From Clostridium_AQ sp900552125 (lineage in GTDB: Bacteria; Bacillota_I; Bacilli_A; Erysipelotrichales; Erysipelotrichaceae): a stretch of 32,671 nt of DNA. Made by a program: the position numbers and the translations under genes. The notes under the pieces are model-generated. The model was not told the origin of the DNA and made no database searches. It saw nothing but the letters and a program-made list of their open reading frames with translations. Every line of letters begins with the position of its first letter. Positions within the stretch are counted from its first letter, which is position 1. The stretch lies in assembly GCA_037892765.1 (NCBI GenBank), contig JBBKBW010000033.1; one strand, given 5' to 3'. Positions 1 to 8,115 of this stretch are shown here, one piece after another.

Positions 1-1307
1 GAAAAGTAGAGAGTGAACATGAATATCGTAAGCCATTTGTTAAGACAGCACGTGTTTATCGATTAATGGCCTTATTTTTACTATTTTATGTAATCGTATT
101 AACGATATGTTATCTCTATGTTCAGGCATTGTGGATTTTTATGACGCCTTTTATGTATTTTTCACCATGGATCATGATTCTTATTCTTGCGAGAGTGATT
201 GAGCCTATGGAGAATAAAATTCGAAATTCTTATGTGAATGATGCGAAGGAAATTTTGGGACAATATCAGAATCTTACTTGTATTGGTATTACAGGAAGTT
301 ATGGAAAAACTAGTGTTAAGCATATGATTCATACATTATTATCGAAAGAATATGCGACTTTAATGACTCCTGGATCTTATAATAATTTAATGGGTATAAC
401 TATAACAATACGTAAGCAGTTGACTAGAATTCATGAATTGTTCGTATGTGAAATGGGGGCAGACCATGTAGGTGAAATTGAAACTCTGATGGATTTTGTA
501 GAGCCTCAGATTGGAGTTGTCACCTCTGTTGGTTTTCAACATCTTCAGACATTTGGTTCTATTGAAGCTATTTTACATGAAAAAATGCAGATGATAGAAA
601 AATTGCCATCGGATGGAATTGGTTTTGTGAATATAGATAATGAGTATATTCGATCATATGGAATACAGAATACATGTCAAATCATTCATTATGGGTTTTC
701 ACAGGATGCGGATTTTAGCTGTGTAAATGTTGTTTATCGAAAAGATGGAACTACGTTTCAAATTGTTTATGAAGATTTCTTGTATACATTTCATACAAAA
801 TTATTAGGAAAACATCATATTTTGAATCTGACATGTGCAATTGCAGTGTCTCATACACTTGGCATTTCCTGGGAAATGATGTCATATGCTGTCGCAAGAA
901 TGCCATACATTGAACATCGCCTACAGGTTCGTGAAGGTTTTTGTATGATTTTAGATGATGCTTATAATGCGAATCCTGAAGGTGCCAGCTGTGCTTTAGA
1001 AGTATTACGAAATATGCCTAACAAACGTTTTATTATTACACCGGGTTTTATTGAGTTAAAAGATCAGCAGGAACAGGCTCAGTATGAGTTTGGTTTAGAA
1101 ATTGCCGAAAGTGCCGATGTATGTTGTTTAGTTGGAAAAAATCATACACAAAGCATTGCGAAGGGTTTAAAAGATGCACATTTTGATGATTCTAATTTAT
1201 ATATTGTAGATTCCTTTATGAAAGCATGGGAAATTGTAAGGGAGAAGGCAAAGAAAGAAGATTGTGTATTGATTGAAAATGATCTTCCTGATGCATTTAA
1301 CAGTTAG
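1..1307 (+). CDS. murF: MurF-like Mur ligase with membrane anchor, 5' end outside window
   Basis: This is a Mur ligase family protein, most likely the UDP-MurNAc-tripeptide:D-Ala-D-Ala ligase that finishes the cytoplasmic peptidoglycan precursor. The frame is open from base 3, and residues before the first Met (67) read as a basic stretch (KPFVKTARVYR) leading into a hydrophobic segment, so the gene starts upstream and is cut by the edge. After the membrane segment come the ATP-binding loop GITGSYGKTSVK, then GSYNNLMG, CEMGADHVGEIE and the C-terminal DDAYNANPEG and GFIELKDQQ motifs of MurF-type enzymes. E. coli MurF is soluble; a membrane-anchored form is known in some Bacillota. The next gene, ddl, makes the D-Ala-D-Ala this enzyme would use, which supports the MurF assignment over other Mur ligases. 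Confidence 0.85.
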   Translation, partial: KVESEHEYRKPFVKTARVYRLMALFLLFYVIVLTICYLYVQALWIFMTPFMYFSPWIMILILARVIEPMENKIRNSYVNDAKEILGQYQNLTCIGITGSYGKTSVKHMIHTLLSKEYATLMTPGSYNNLMGITITIRKQLTRIHELFVCEMGADHVGEIETLMDFVEPQIGVVTSVGFQHLQTFGSIEAILHEKMQMIEKLPSDGIGFVNIDNEYIRSYGIQNTCQIIHYGFSQDADFSCVNVVYRKDGTTFQIVYEDFLYTFHTKLLGKHHILNLTCAIAVSHTLGISWEMMSYAVARMPYIEHRLQVREGFCMILDDAYNANPEGASCALEVLRNMPNKRFIITPGFIELKDQQEQAQYEFGLEIAESADVCCLVGKNHTQSIAKGLKDAHFDDSNLYIVDSFMKAWEIVREKAKKEDCVLIENDLPDAFNS

Positions 1308-1365
1308 TCACAAGAACATGTTTTAGGCTAGTGCATACACTGATAATATAAGGAGTGGTGCATCT

Positions 1366-2517
1366 ATGAAATTAAACATTGCGGTGGCTTTTGGTGGAAA
1401 AAGTGTAGAACATGAAATCAGTGTCCTATCTGCCATACAGGTCATGTCTGCGATATCTGATGACTATGAAATCTTTCCTCTTTACATCGCAAAGGATGGG
1501 AGAATGTTTTGTGAAGAGGAATTAAAATCATTGGATACTTTCTCTAATATTGAACAATTTACACTTCAGCATCAACCAGTAACTCTAGTACGAAGAGATG
1601 CGAATGTCTATTTGGTACCAGCTCGTAAGCATTTCTTTGAGAAAGAAAGACGAGTTGATTTAGTAATACCAGTTCTGCATGGTACAAATGGGGAAGATGG
1701 AAGCTTTCAGGGGTATTTACAGACATTAGGAATTCCCTATACAGGGTGTAGTGTATTAGCAGGAGCTATTGGACAGGACAAAGTGATTATGAAACAAATT
1801 CTTCAAGATAGCGGCTTGCGTGTAGTACCTTGGTTTTATTGGAGTAGAAATGAAAAAATGGAAGAGGATTTCTTTAAAAAAGCGCAAAGACTAGGATATC
1901 CTTTGGTTGTAAAGCCAGCAAATTTAGGCAGTAGCATTGGTATTAAGGTAGTAAATAATGATAGTGAATTACATGTTGCGATGATGGATGCATATGAATA
2001 TGATCATAAAGTACTAATTGAAAAAAAGATTGAACCACTACGTGAAATTAATATATCACTTCTAGGGGATGAGGAACATTGTATTTGTAGTATGCTGGAA
2101 GAAGTATTGAAACAAGACGACATATTATCATTTGAAAATAAATATATTGGCAAACATGCGAATAAAGGAATGATCAATACCAGTAGAAAACTTCCAGCTG
2201 ATTTAAGTGAAGAACAGATAGAAGAAATTCAGCGAATGGCAAAAGAAACATTTTATGCTTTAAATGCTTCTGGAGTTGTACGAATAGATTTTTTGATGCA
2301 GAAGGATAGTGAAGTAGTTTATATAAATGAGATTAATTCCATCCCTGGTTCTTTATCATATTACTTATGGAAAAAGGATCAAATGAATTTTACAACTCTA
2401 ATTGAAGAACTGATACAATTAGCGTTTAAACGAAAAAGAAATGAAGATAAAAAAGTATATAGCTTCTCATCAAATATACTAAAAGAGTGGAAACATGGTG
2501 GAAAAATGATGAAATAA
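1366..2517 (+). CDS. ddl: D-alanine--D-alanine ligase
   Basis: ATP-grasp enzyme joining two D-alanines for peptidoglycan stem peptides, in the cytoplasm. The 383-residue product has the Ddl signature motifs in order: AFGGKSVEHEISVLSA at the N-terminus, HGTNGEDGSFQGYLQ, VKPANLGSSIGI in the ATP-grasp fold, RIDFL and the metal-binding INEINSIPGS. The KY pair in the omega-loop region (ENKYIG) matches D-Ala-D-Ala ligases and not the VanA type. The start is set by AAGGAG ten bases upstream. It follows the MurF-like gene by 58 bases on the same strand, and both probably belong to one wall-synthesis operon. The last 20 residues are basic and lie beyond the conserved domain. Confidence 0.93.
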   Translation: MKLNIAVAFGGKSVEHEISVLSAIQVMSAISDDYEIFPLYIAKDGRMFCEEELKSLDTFSNIEQFTLQHQPVTLVRRDANVYLVPARKHFFEKERRVDLVIPVLHGTNGEDGSFQGYLQTLGIPYTGCSVLAGAIGQDKVIMKQILQDSGLRVVPWFYWSRNEKMEEDFFKKAQRLGYPLVVKPANLGSSIGIKVVNNDSELHVAMMDAYEYDHKVLIEKKIEPLREINISLLGDEEHCICSMLEEVLKQDDILSFENKYIGKHANKGMINTSRKLPADLSEEQIEEIQRMAKETFYALNASGVVRIDFLMQKDSEVVYINEINSIPGSLSYYLWKKDQMNFTTLIEELIQLAFKRKRNEDKKVYSFSSNILKEWKHGGKMMK

Positions 2518-2544
2518 AACAAGAGCTTGAGGAAAACTCTTGTT
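2518..2544. terminator. Hairpin between ddl and the ParB-like gene
   Basis: Perfect 8-bp inverted repeat AACAAGAG (2518-2525) and CTCTTGTT (2537-2544) with an 11-base loop. It begins right after the ddl stop and overlaps the stop of the convergent gene. A T-rich tail is present only when read on the minus strand, so it is a better terminator for that strand. Confidence 0.55.
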
Positions 2545-2821
2545 AGTGGTGGTTATGTAAATGATATGGTGGAGCAGTTCTAGCACGTGTCACAACTAGA
2601 ATAGGAATTTTCTGAAATTTGGCAAAGGTTGGATCGCTATGTAAGATATCACGTATAGCATTCAATCTTTTTGTGCCATCTACACATATATAGCCATTTT
2701 CTTCATTTTTCACATGAATAGGGAAGTTTAGTCCGATTCTTTCTAAACTGGATTTTAAGCTATTAGAATAGCTGGTATCTTCAAATGATATGTTATCTAT
2801 TGTTGTATATTGTATCTGCAT
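2543..2821 (-). CDS. Small ParB/sulfiredoxin-like domain protein
   Basis: A 92-residue protein made almost entirely of a ParB N-terminal-like domain. A segment SLKSSLERIGLNFPIHVK is followed by the family's DG-x-x-R-L motif, here VDGTKRLNAI (about residues 47-56). There is no HTH or dimerisation region, and no ParA partner nearby, so it is not a chromosome-partitioning ParB. Members of this fold bind or hydrolyse nucleotides; the role of this one is unknown. The tail is His-rich (YHLHNHH). The start is supported by GGTGA six bases upstream and by an extended -10 promoter. It is divergent from the YwaF-like gene. Confidence 0.6.
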   Translation of the reverse strand: MQIQYTTIDNISFEDTSYSNSLKSSLERIGLNFPIHVKNEENGYICVDGTKRLNAIRDILHSDPTFAKFQKIPILVVTRARTAPPYHLHNHH

Positions 2822-2836
2822 ATAATCACCAGATGT

Positions 2837-2865
2837 ATTCTATCATACTTTCTATAGAATCTAAA
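2837..2865 (-). promoter_or_regulatory. Promoter of the ParB-like gene
   Basis: On the minus strand: -35 TTTAGA (2860-2865), 17-bp spacer, and an extended -10 TGA-TAGAAT (2837-2845). The start codon is only 16 bases beyond the -10, giving a very short leader. Confidence 0.55.
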
Positions 2866-2900
2866 GAATTCTTAACAATGTCAATTGTATTAAAAAATAA

Positions 2901-2909
2901 TGTTAAAAT
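2901..2909 (+). promoter_or_regulatory. Extended -10 promoter of the YwaF-like gene
   Basis: TGT-TAAAAT at 2901-2909, with GGTGA at 2917-2921 and ATG at 2928. No good -35 is visible, as is usual for extended -10 promoters. Confidence 0.45.
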
Positions 2910-2927
2910 AGATGCTGGTGATTTTAT

Positions 2928-3704
2928 ATGAATGATTTTTTTACATTTTACAGTGATATACAGGATTTGAAGGCGCCTTTTATGTGTTTTCAGCTTTCTC
3001 ATTTTATTTATATAACTTTATCTATCTTGTTCATTATAATCTTATATAAGCATTATTGTATACTTGATGAACAAAAGAGAATTCGTATGCAGAGGAAAAT
3101 AGCAGTTTATTTTCTAATAGAAGAATGTATCTATACAATCTGGTTATTATTCTTTTGTCATGATCGTGTATGGGTACAGATACTGCCTTTTGAATTATGT
3201 TCTTTTTGTACATATATAAATGTTTATTCAGCTTTCTCACAAAAAGAAGGGTCATGCTTTTTTAGTGGTGTCATTGGTATTTTCGCAGGAATGGCCGCAA
3301 TGATATACCCAATGAATATTAGTGGATTATATCCTGTTTTTAGTTATCGTACAATAAACTTCTTTATGCTTCATGCAGCATTTGTGTTATTTGCCTTGAT
3401 GCAACTTAAGAATAAAAATTTATTAGATTATAAACATTTGAAAACAAACTGCTTGTTTCTTTGTTTATTATTTTCTATTGCATTTTTTACCAATATGTTT
3501 TTAGGAACACAATATATGTTTATCGGTTTTCCACCATCATTACCTATTATGAAAGATATCTATAATCTAGTTGGAAGTTATCTCTTCCTGCCTTTTGTTT
3601 GGTTAGTGTTATATTTCATACAAAGTATAATATTTTTATTCTTAAGAAGAATCTATCATGTAAAGAGTATAAAACATAATTTTTTCTTACAAAGGAAAAA
3701 CTGA
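2928..3704 (+). CDS. YwaF/TMEM164-type integral membrane protein
   Basis: A 258-residue polytopic membrane protein with about six to seven hydrophobic helices. It resembles the TIGR02206 family (Bacillus YwaF). Family-like features are a PFELCSFCTY segment in the middle, a GTQYMFIGFPPS loop late in the protein and hydrophobic helices between them. The biochemical function of the family is not established in bacteria. The start is fixed by GGTGA at 2917-2921. It is followed after 50 bases by an ABC/FtsX fusion that has its own promoter, so joint function is not implied. Confidence 0.7.
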   Translation: MNDFFTFYSDIQDLKAPFMCFQLSHFIYITLSILFIIILYKHYCILDEQKRIRMQRKIAVYFLIEECIYTIWLLFFCHDRVWVQILPFELCSFCTYINVYSAFSQKEGSCFFSGVIGIFAGMAAMIYPMNISGLYPVFSYRTINFFMLHAAFVLFALMQLKNKNLLDYKHLKTNCLFLCLLFSIAFFTNMFLGTQYMFIGFPPSLPIMKDIYNLVGSYLFLPFVWLVLYFIQSIIFLFLRRIYHVKSIKHNFFLQRKN

Positions 3705-3705
3705 A

Positions 3706-3737
3706 TTGACATTTGTTTTTATATAAGGTATACCTTA
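3706..3737 (+). promoter_or_regulatory. Promoter with palindrome over the -10
   Basis: Perfect -35 TTGACA (3706-3711), 17-bp spacer and -10 TATACC (3729-3734). A perfect 14-bp palindrome, TAAGGTATACCTTA (3724-3737), covers the -10 and is a candidate repressor site for the downstream ABC/FtsX gene. Confidence 0.65.
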
Positions 3738-3754
3738 AGTAAAGGATTGATGTC

Positions 3755-6178
3755 ATGCTGAAACTAGAACACATATCAATACAATTAAACAACAATACAC
3801 ATCAGCTGCATGATGTGTCTTTTCAATTTCCAGATACAGGTTTTATCAGTATAGTTGCGGATGATGAAACAATCATGCTAGAACTTGCAAGAGTACTGGC
3901 TGGTCTGCAGGCTCCATCAACGGGTACGTTACAGTATGATAATACGTTACTTTCGGATTTTAATGAAGAAGCACTTGCGAATTATCGTAAACATTATGTT
4001 TCTTCTTTGTTTAATGACTTTCAGATCCTAGAGCGTAGAACGGTATGGGATAATGTCTGTTTATCCACAGAACAAAGTGCATTTGATGTGGATAAATGGC
4101 TAATAAAATATAAGCTGTATAAGAAAAAAGAAATGCTGATGGAAGAGCTAGATTTTGAAGATCAGTTACGTGTGATAATGGTTAGAATCTTGCTGCATCA
4201 GCCTAAAATGCTGGTTGTTTATCCGCCAAGTACTCCATTTTCTATAGATGAATGGAATAAAATATATCCTATGCTACAAATGCTTGGTCATGAATTACTG
4301 GTAATTGTTGTACAGGATCATCATAGTTTTCTATATAGTGATAGAACAATTGAAATACAGGATGGATATGTCATAAGTGATTCTAGAGGTAATCCTGAAA
4401 GAAATATTGTATCTAAAGAAATAAAGAAAATAAAACTAGATAAACCACATAAGAAAAAAATATTATCTTTCTTACATCAGCATTTTCGCTTTATGTTTTT
4501 CTTATCAAAATGGTTCACCGTACTAGGGCTAATTTTATTATCTTGTGCATTGTTTTCCACAACTTTAGATGTTACGAATATCCAGATGTCGTATCTTGAA
4601 GCTAATAACTTAACAGCCATTGCGCTTGAAAAACATGCGACAGGGGAAAGCGGCATGGTTTATGAGAACAAATATGAATATATGAATGAAAATGATCTGA
4701 AAGTATTAAAAGAAGAACTGCAAGGGGATGTTTTCGCAAGTTATGCTCCAGTAAATAGCGATATAGCGAATACTATGGTTTATGGAATGTCCGCAAATGA
4801 TATGCATGTTGTGGAATTAAATAAACTTGAACAGGCAGGTTTAACAAATATCCTCGGTCGTTATCCAGAAAATCAATATGAGGTCGCAATGACTGCCGAA
4901 GCTATAAATACTTTATTTACTTATATAGATATAAATCATTTAGAAAACTATTTAGGTCTAACCATTAGCTGGTATGGAACTCCCCTTACAATCACGGGAA
5001 TAATAAGTGGAGATCAGCCAAATTTAAATCTTTATCTAAGTATGTATGGATATAAAGGAGAAGTAAATTATCCTTATGATTTATATAGCTCTACTATATT
5101 TGTTATGGAGGGATTTCATGAAAACCATAGTATATCCCAGCAACAGGCCTTTGTACCTTCCAGTAAACGAATGATTGATACGATGACACTTCGTTCCTAT
5201 GATGTATCCAATATATATCCTATTATGAGCGCAAATGCTTATTATTTTTATGATGGCAAACAGCTGTTATTGGATAATGATGGGTATAACCAATCCATGA
5301 TAAAAGAAGATGAAGTGATTTTAGATTTTTCCATGGCTCTAAAGCTAGGATATTCTTCTCATTATGTGAACGGTTATCAAAATGATCATATTCCTTGGAG
5401 TCAAAGAGAGGAAGATTATTGTGAGTTTATAAAAAACTGGATTGGTAAAGAAATACAGGTACAGGCCTATAAAATTGATACTGCCCCAGATGATAGTACG
5501 ATCATGTTAAAGACGGTAACTATCAAAGGATTCTTATTTCCTGTTTCCTGGGATTATGATGAAGAATATCTAAAGAATGGTGGAAGTGTGTTAATAAATA
5601 AAAATGCTGTCAGTGAATGTATGCAGCCTAATACGAGCATTCAGGAGGTTTATTTCCATACTGAGAATCAGGAACAGATGTTACATACTTTACAATATCT
5701 AGAAAACCACCCAACGTATTCTTCTTATTTTACAAATTCACTGCTATTACAATTTTTTGTAATTGATATCAAAAAAGTAGGACCAATTCTATATATTTGT
5801 GGAATTATTGCTTTTATAATCGCAATTTCCGTGACATTACGTTTACTTTTCCAGGTTATTAAAGAAGAGAAAAAAGAAATGAGCTTATATTATATTCAAG
5901 GAGAACAAATGTCCACATTGAAGAAATTTCAAATTCAGCAAATGCTTTCTCATCTTATGAAAAGTGCTTTGATCGCATGTGCATGTTCAATGCTGATCAT
6001 CGGTATATTTATTCAGATTATTTATTATCGATTATCTGCAGATGCTTCCATTCTATTCTCAATTCTTCTTCCAGTTATAGTAACAATTCTGTTTATTTTA
6101 GCTATTGGTGTTCTTCTTAAGATTATTGTACAGAAAAATAATGTTGTAGAAGATTTATTTATCGCAAAAGATGAGTAA
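3755..6178 (+). CDS. ABC-type domain/FtsX-like permease fusion with degenerate ATPase motifs
   Basis: An 807-residue protein with the layout of MacB-like transporters. An N-terminal ABC nucleotide-binding-like domain (about 1-210) is followed by a first membrane helix (about 245-268), a large extracellular region and three C-terminal helices. The ABC fold is recognisable: DVSFQFP, ANYRKHYVS, FQILERRTVWDNV and the DRTIEIQDGYVISD tail. Every catalytic motif is lost, however. Residues 35-41 (ADDETIM) replace Walker A, FNDF replaces the Q-loop, LDFED (132-136) replaces LSGGQ, VVYPPS (154-159) replaces the Walker B DE, and VVQDHH replaces the H-loop. The frame is intact over 2.4 kb, which argues for a maintained pseudo-ATPase rather than a decaying gene. 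Its substrate and any partner ATPase are unknown. Confidence 0.75.
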   Translation: MLKLEHISIQLNNNTHQLHDVSFQFPDTGFISIVADDETIMLELARVLAGLQAPSTGTLQYDNTLLSDFNEEALANYRKHYVSSLFNDFQILERRTVWDNVCLSTEQSAFDVDKWLIKYKLYKKKEMLMEELDFEDQLRVIMVRILLHQPKMLVVYPPSTPFSIDEWNKIYPMLQMLGHELLVIVVQDHHSFLYSDRTIEIQDGYVISDSRGNPERNIVSKEIKKIKLDKPHKKKILSFLHQHFRFMFFLSKWFTVLGLILLSCALFSTTLDVTNIQMSYLEANNLTAIALEKHATGESGMVYENKYEYMNENDLKVLKEELQGDVFASYAPVNSDIANTMVYGMSANDMHVVELNKLEQAGLTNILGRYPENQYEVAMTAEAINTLFTYIDINHLENYLGLTISWYGTPLTITGIISGDQPNLNLYLSMYGYKGEVNYPYDLYSSTIFVMEGFHENHSISQQQAFVPSSKRMIDTMTLRSYDVSNIYPIMSANAYYFYDGKQLLLDNDGYNQSMIKEDEVILDFSMALKLGYSSHYVNGYQNDHIPWSQREEDYCEFIKNWIGKEIQVQAYKIDTAPDDSTIMLKTVTIKGFLFPVSWDYDEEYLKNGGSVLINKNAVSECMQPNTSIQEVYFHTENQEQMLHTLQYLENHPTYSSYFTNSLLLQFFVIDIKKVGPILYICGIIAFIIAISVTLRLLFQVIKEEKKEMSLYYIQGEQMSTLKKFQIQQMLSHLMKSALIACACSMLIIGIFIQIIYYRLSADASILFSILLPVIVTILFILAIGVLLKIIVQKNNVVEDLFIAKDE

Positions 6179-6184
6179 AATTTA

Positions 6185-6193
6185 TGATAAAAT
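6185..6193 (+). promoter_or_regulatory. Extended -10 promoter of rsmF
   Basis: TGA-TAAAAT at 6185-6193, just after the stop of the preceding gene. GGTGAAG follows at 6201 and ATG at 6212, so the leader would be about 12 bases. Confidence 0.5.
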
Positions 6194-6211
6194 AAAGATC
6201 GGTGAAGTAAT

Positions 6212-7537
6212 ATGAATGAACAATTTTTAAAACGTATGCAAACATATTTACAGGATGAATATCCTGCTTATTTAAAAACATTAGATGAAGAAATATATAG
6301 AGGAGTGCGTGTAAATACTGCCAAAATATCTATTTCAGAATTTATGAATCTAAATTTATGTGAATTACGTCCTTCCTCTATCTGTAAAGAATCCTTTTAT
6401 ATTCCATCAGATTTAGAAGGGCTAGGAAATCATCCAGCTCATTTAGCAGGGTTGTTTTATATGCAGGAACCAAGTGCTTCTAGTGCTGTGGAGGTCTTGG
6501 ATGTTCAAGAAGGAGACTGGGTACTAGATTTATGTGCTGCACCAGGAGGTAAAAGCACTCAAATAGCTGCTAAATTAAATGATACAGGGTTTCTTGTCAG
6601 TAATGAAATTGATAAAAAACGCGCAATGATTCTCTTATCAAATATGGAACGATTAGGTTTTTCACAATGTATGATTACAAATACCCATCCACAGGCTATT
6701 GCGAAAGAGATGAAGGGCTGGTTTGATAAAGTATTAGTCGATGCCCCATGTAGTGGAGAAGGAATGTTTAAAAAACATTCTAAAGCTATGGAAGATTGGA
6801 GTGAGGAACATGTCTTGGCATGTAAACAGCGTCAGCTACATATTCTAGACAGTGCTTATGAGACATTAAAAGAAAATGGGGTATTAGTTTATTCAACCTG
6901 TACATATTCAATGGAAGAAAATGAACAAGTGGTTTATGAATTCTTAAAAACATATCCAGATATGGAGCTAGTAGATTGTAATGTTTCTTTTGGACGAAAA
7001 GGACTTCCATATCAGGATTTAGAATATGATAAAGTACGTAGAATTTTTCCAATGGATCATGGAGAAGGACACTTTGTCGCCAAATTTATCAAACGAGGAA
7101 CACAGAAAGAAAGTAAGAAAAAATTTATAAAACAGGCAAATCTTCCAACTTTCGTGACTCAATTTCTAAAACAGTCTTTATCTGTAATGCCATCCTATTT
7201 GTATGAAAACAATGGTAAGGTATATGCCATGGAGATTCCATTTTTACAATTAAAAGATATTCATATCTTACGACAAGGGGCGTTAACCGGTGAAATTATA
7301 AAAAATCGTATAGAACCTCATCAGCACTTCTATGTAAGTAATCGCTATGGGAAAGAAATCGTACAGTCATATGATATGAATGATGAAGAATGTATGATGT
7401 TTTTAAAGGGTCATCCTCTATCTGTTAGAGGTTATAAAGGCTATACACAGGTTACATGGAAGCATCATGCGATAGGCTTTACTAAAGGAGATACACAGGT
7501 ATTAAAAAATAAATATCCAAAGGGACTTCGTTTATAA
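6212..7537 (+). CDS. rsmF: RsmF/NOP2-type rRNA cytosine-C5 methyltransferase
   Basis: SAM-dependent m5C RNA methyltransferase, probably acting on 16S rRNA. The 441 residues contain the SAM-binding LDLCAAPGGKSTQ motif, the catalytic VDAPCSGEGMFKK (PCSGEGMF is typical of RsmF/YebU) and the second catalytic cysteine in STCTYSMEENE. The C-terminal third matches the extra RsmF domains, including a PUA-like end (SVRGYKGYTQVTW). The start has GGTGA upstream. Its 3' end forms one arm and the loop of a strong hairpin and overlaps the stop of the convergent GNAT gene by six bases. The exact target base cannot be told from sequence. Confidence 0.88.
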   Translation: MNEQFLKRMQTYLQDEYPAYLKTLDEEIYRGVRVNTAKISISEFMNLNLCELRPSSICKESFYIPSDLEGLGNHPAHLAGLFYMQEPSASSAVEVLDVQEGDWVLDLCAAPGGKSTQIAAKLNDTGFLVSNEIDKKRAMILLSNMERLGFSQCMITNTHPQAIAKEMKGWFDKVLVDAPCSGEGMFKKHSKAMEDWSEEHVLACKQRQLHILDSAYETLKENGVLVYSTCTYSMEENEQVVYEFLKTYPDMELVDCNVSFGRKGLPYQDLEYDKVRRIFPMDHGEGHFVAKFIKRGTQKESKKKFIKQANLPTFVTQFLKQSLSVMPSYLYENNGKVYAMEIPFLQLKDIHILRQGALTGEIIKNRIEPHQHFYVSNRYGKEIVQSYDMNDEECMMFLKGHPLSVRGYKGYTQVTWKHHAIGFTKGDTQVLKNKYPKGLRL

Positions 7538-7551
7538 GTCCTTTTGGATAT
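7513..7551. terminator. Bidirectional hairpin shared by convergent rsmF and GNAT genes
   Basis: A 16-bp stem (7513-7528 with 7536-7551, one G-U pair) and a 7-base loop. The GNAT stop codon lies in the loop, and the rsmF stop begins in the loop and runs into the 3' arm. Read on the minus strand it is followed by a long T-rich tail; on the plus strand the tail is poor. Confidence 0.75.
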
Positions 7552-7993
7552 AGTTATGAATATACATTCTTGATAATGATCCATCATTATTTTGAACCAT
7601 ACAAAGAAATGACCAATTATAACGCTCATAAAAAGAAGTGTGATCCGTAATAAGATAGAGGATATCAATGCCAAGATCATGCATATCGTTAGATACATAT
7701 TGAAGCAGATGCTTTGAGATTTGTTTACATCGATAGGCTTCTTCTACATATAAAGCACAAACATTAGGAGTTAAATCAATACGATCATGATAGTCATTAT
7801 TAATAACACCGATTCCTCCAATGATTTCTTCATTTTCCATTACCACATACCATTGCGGTATGTTTTCTTTTTTATTGATACAGGCTTTTATACTATTTTT
7901 ATATAATTCCATAGGAATGTTCCATTTTGAATGAAACCATAATGCGGCTTGATCAATTAATTCTTCATGTTCTCTTAATTTTATAATTTCCAT
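7532..7993 (-). CDS. GNAT family N-acetyltransferase
   Basis: A 153-residue acetyltransferase of the GNAT fold. It has the acceptor-side segment WYVVMENEEIIGGIGVI, the beta-4/alpha-3 region NVCALYVEEAYRCKQISKHLL (acetyl-CoA pyrophosphate loop, here with RCKQIS in place of the usual RGKGIG) and a C-terminal FYERYNWSF motif. The ATG at 7993 is chosen over earlier in-frame codons because AGGTGA lies six bases upstream and the conserved fold begins there. The substrate is not predictable. The gene is divergent from dps and ends inside the hairpin shared with rsmF. Confidence 0.75.
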   Translation of the reverse strand: MEIIKLREHEELIDQAALWFHSKWNIPMELYKNSIKACINKKENIPQWYVVMENEEIIGGIGVINNDYHDRIDLTPNVCALYVEEAYRCKQISKHLLQYVSNDMHDLGIDILYLITDHTSFYERYNWSFLCMVQNNDGSLSRMYIHNYIQKDL

Positions 7994-8009
7994 AAATTCA
8001 CCTGAAATC

Positions 8010-8018
8010 ATTATATCA
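8010..8018 (-). promoter_or_regulatory. Extended -10 promoter of the GNAT gene
   Basis: On the minus strand TGA-TATAAT (8010-8018), with a perfect -10. The start codon at 7993 would be only about 10 bases from the expected transcription start. Confidence 0.5.
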
Positions 8019-8045
8019 GATTTATAATTTCTATGAGCATTATGT

Positions 8046-8073
8046 TTGCCTTTATAGAAATCAGAGTTATAAT
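8046..8073 (+). promoter_or_regulatory. Promoter of dps
   Basis: -35 TTGCCT (8046-8051), 16-bp spacer, perfect -10 TATAAT (8068-8073). TTATAAT half-sites of the PerR-box type occur at 8022-8028 and over the -10 (8067-8073). The partner half-sites are poor, so PerR control is only a possibility. Confidence 0.6.
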
Positions 8074-8115
8074 ATAGATACAAAGTTAGATAAGACTAAC
8101 AAGGAGGTAAATTAT

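Noticed and set aside
66..68. ATG at 66 as the start of the MurF-like gene
   Set aside because: The frame is open to the window edge and the upstream residues look like the pre-membrane part of the family, so the gene starts outside the window.
8067..8073. PerR box upstream of dps
   Set aside because: Only one half-site (TTATAAT) is good and the partner half matches poorly, so it is kept only as a remark.
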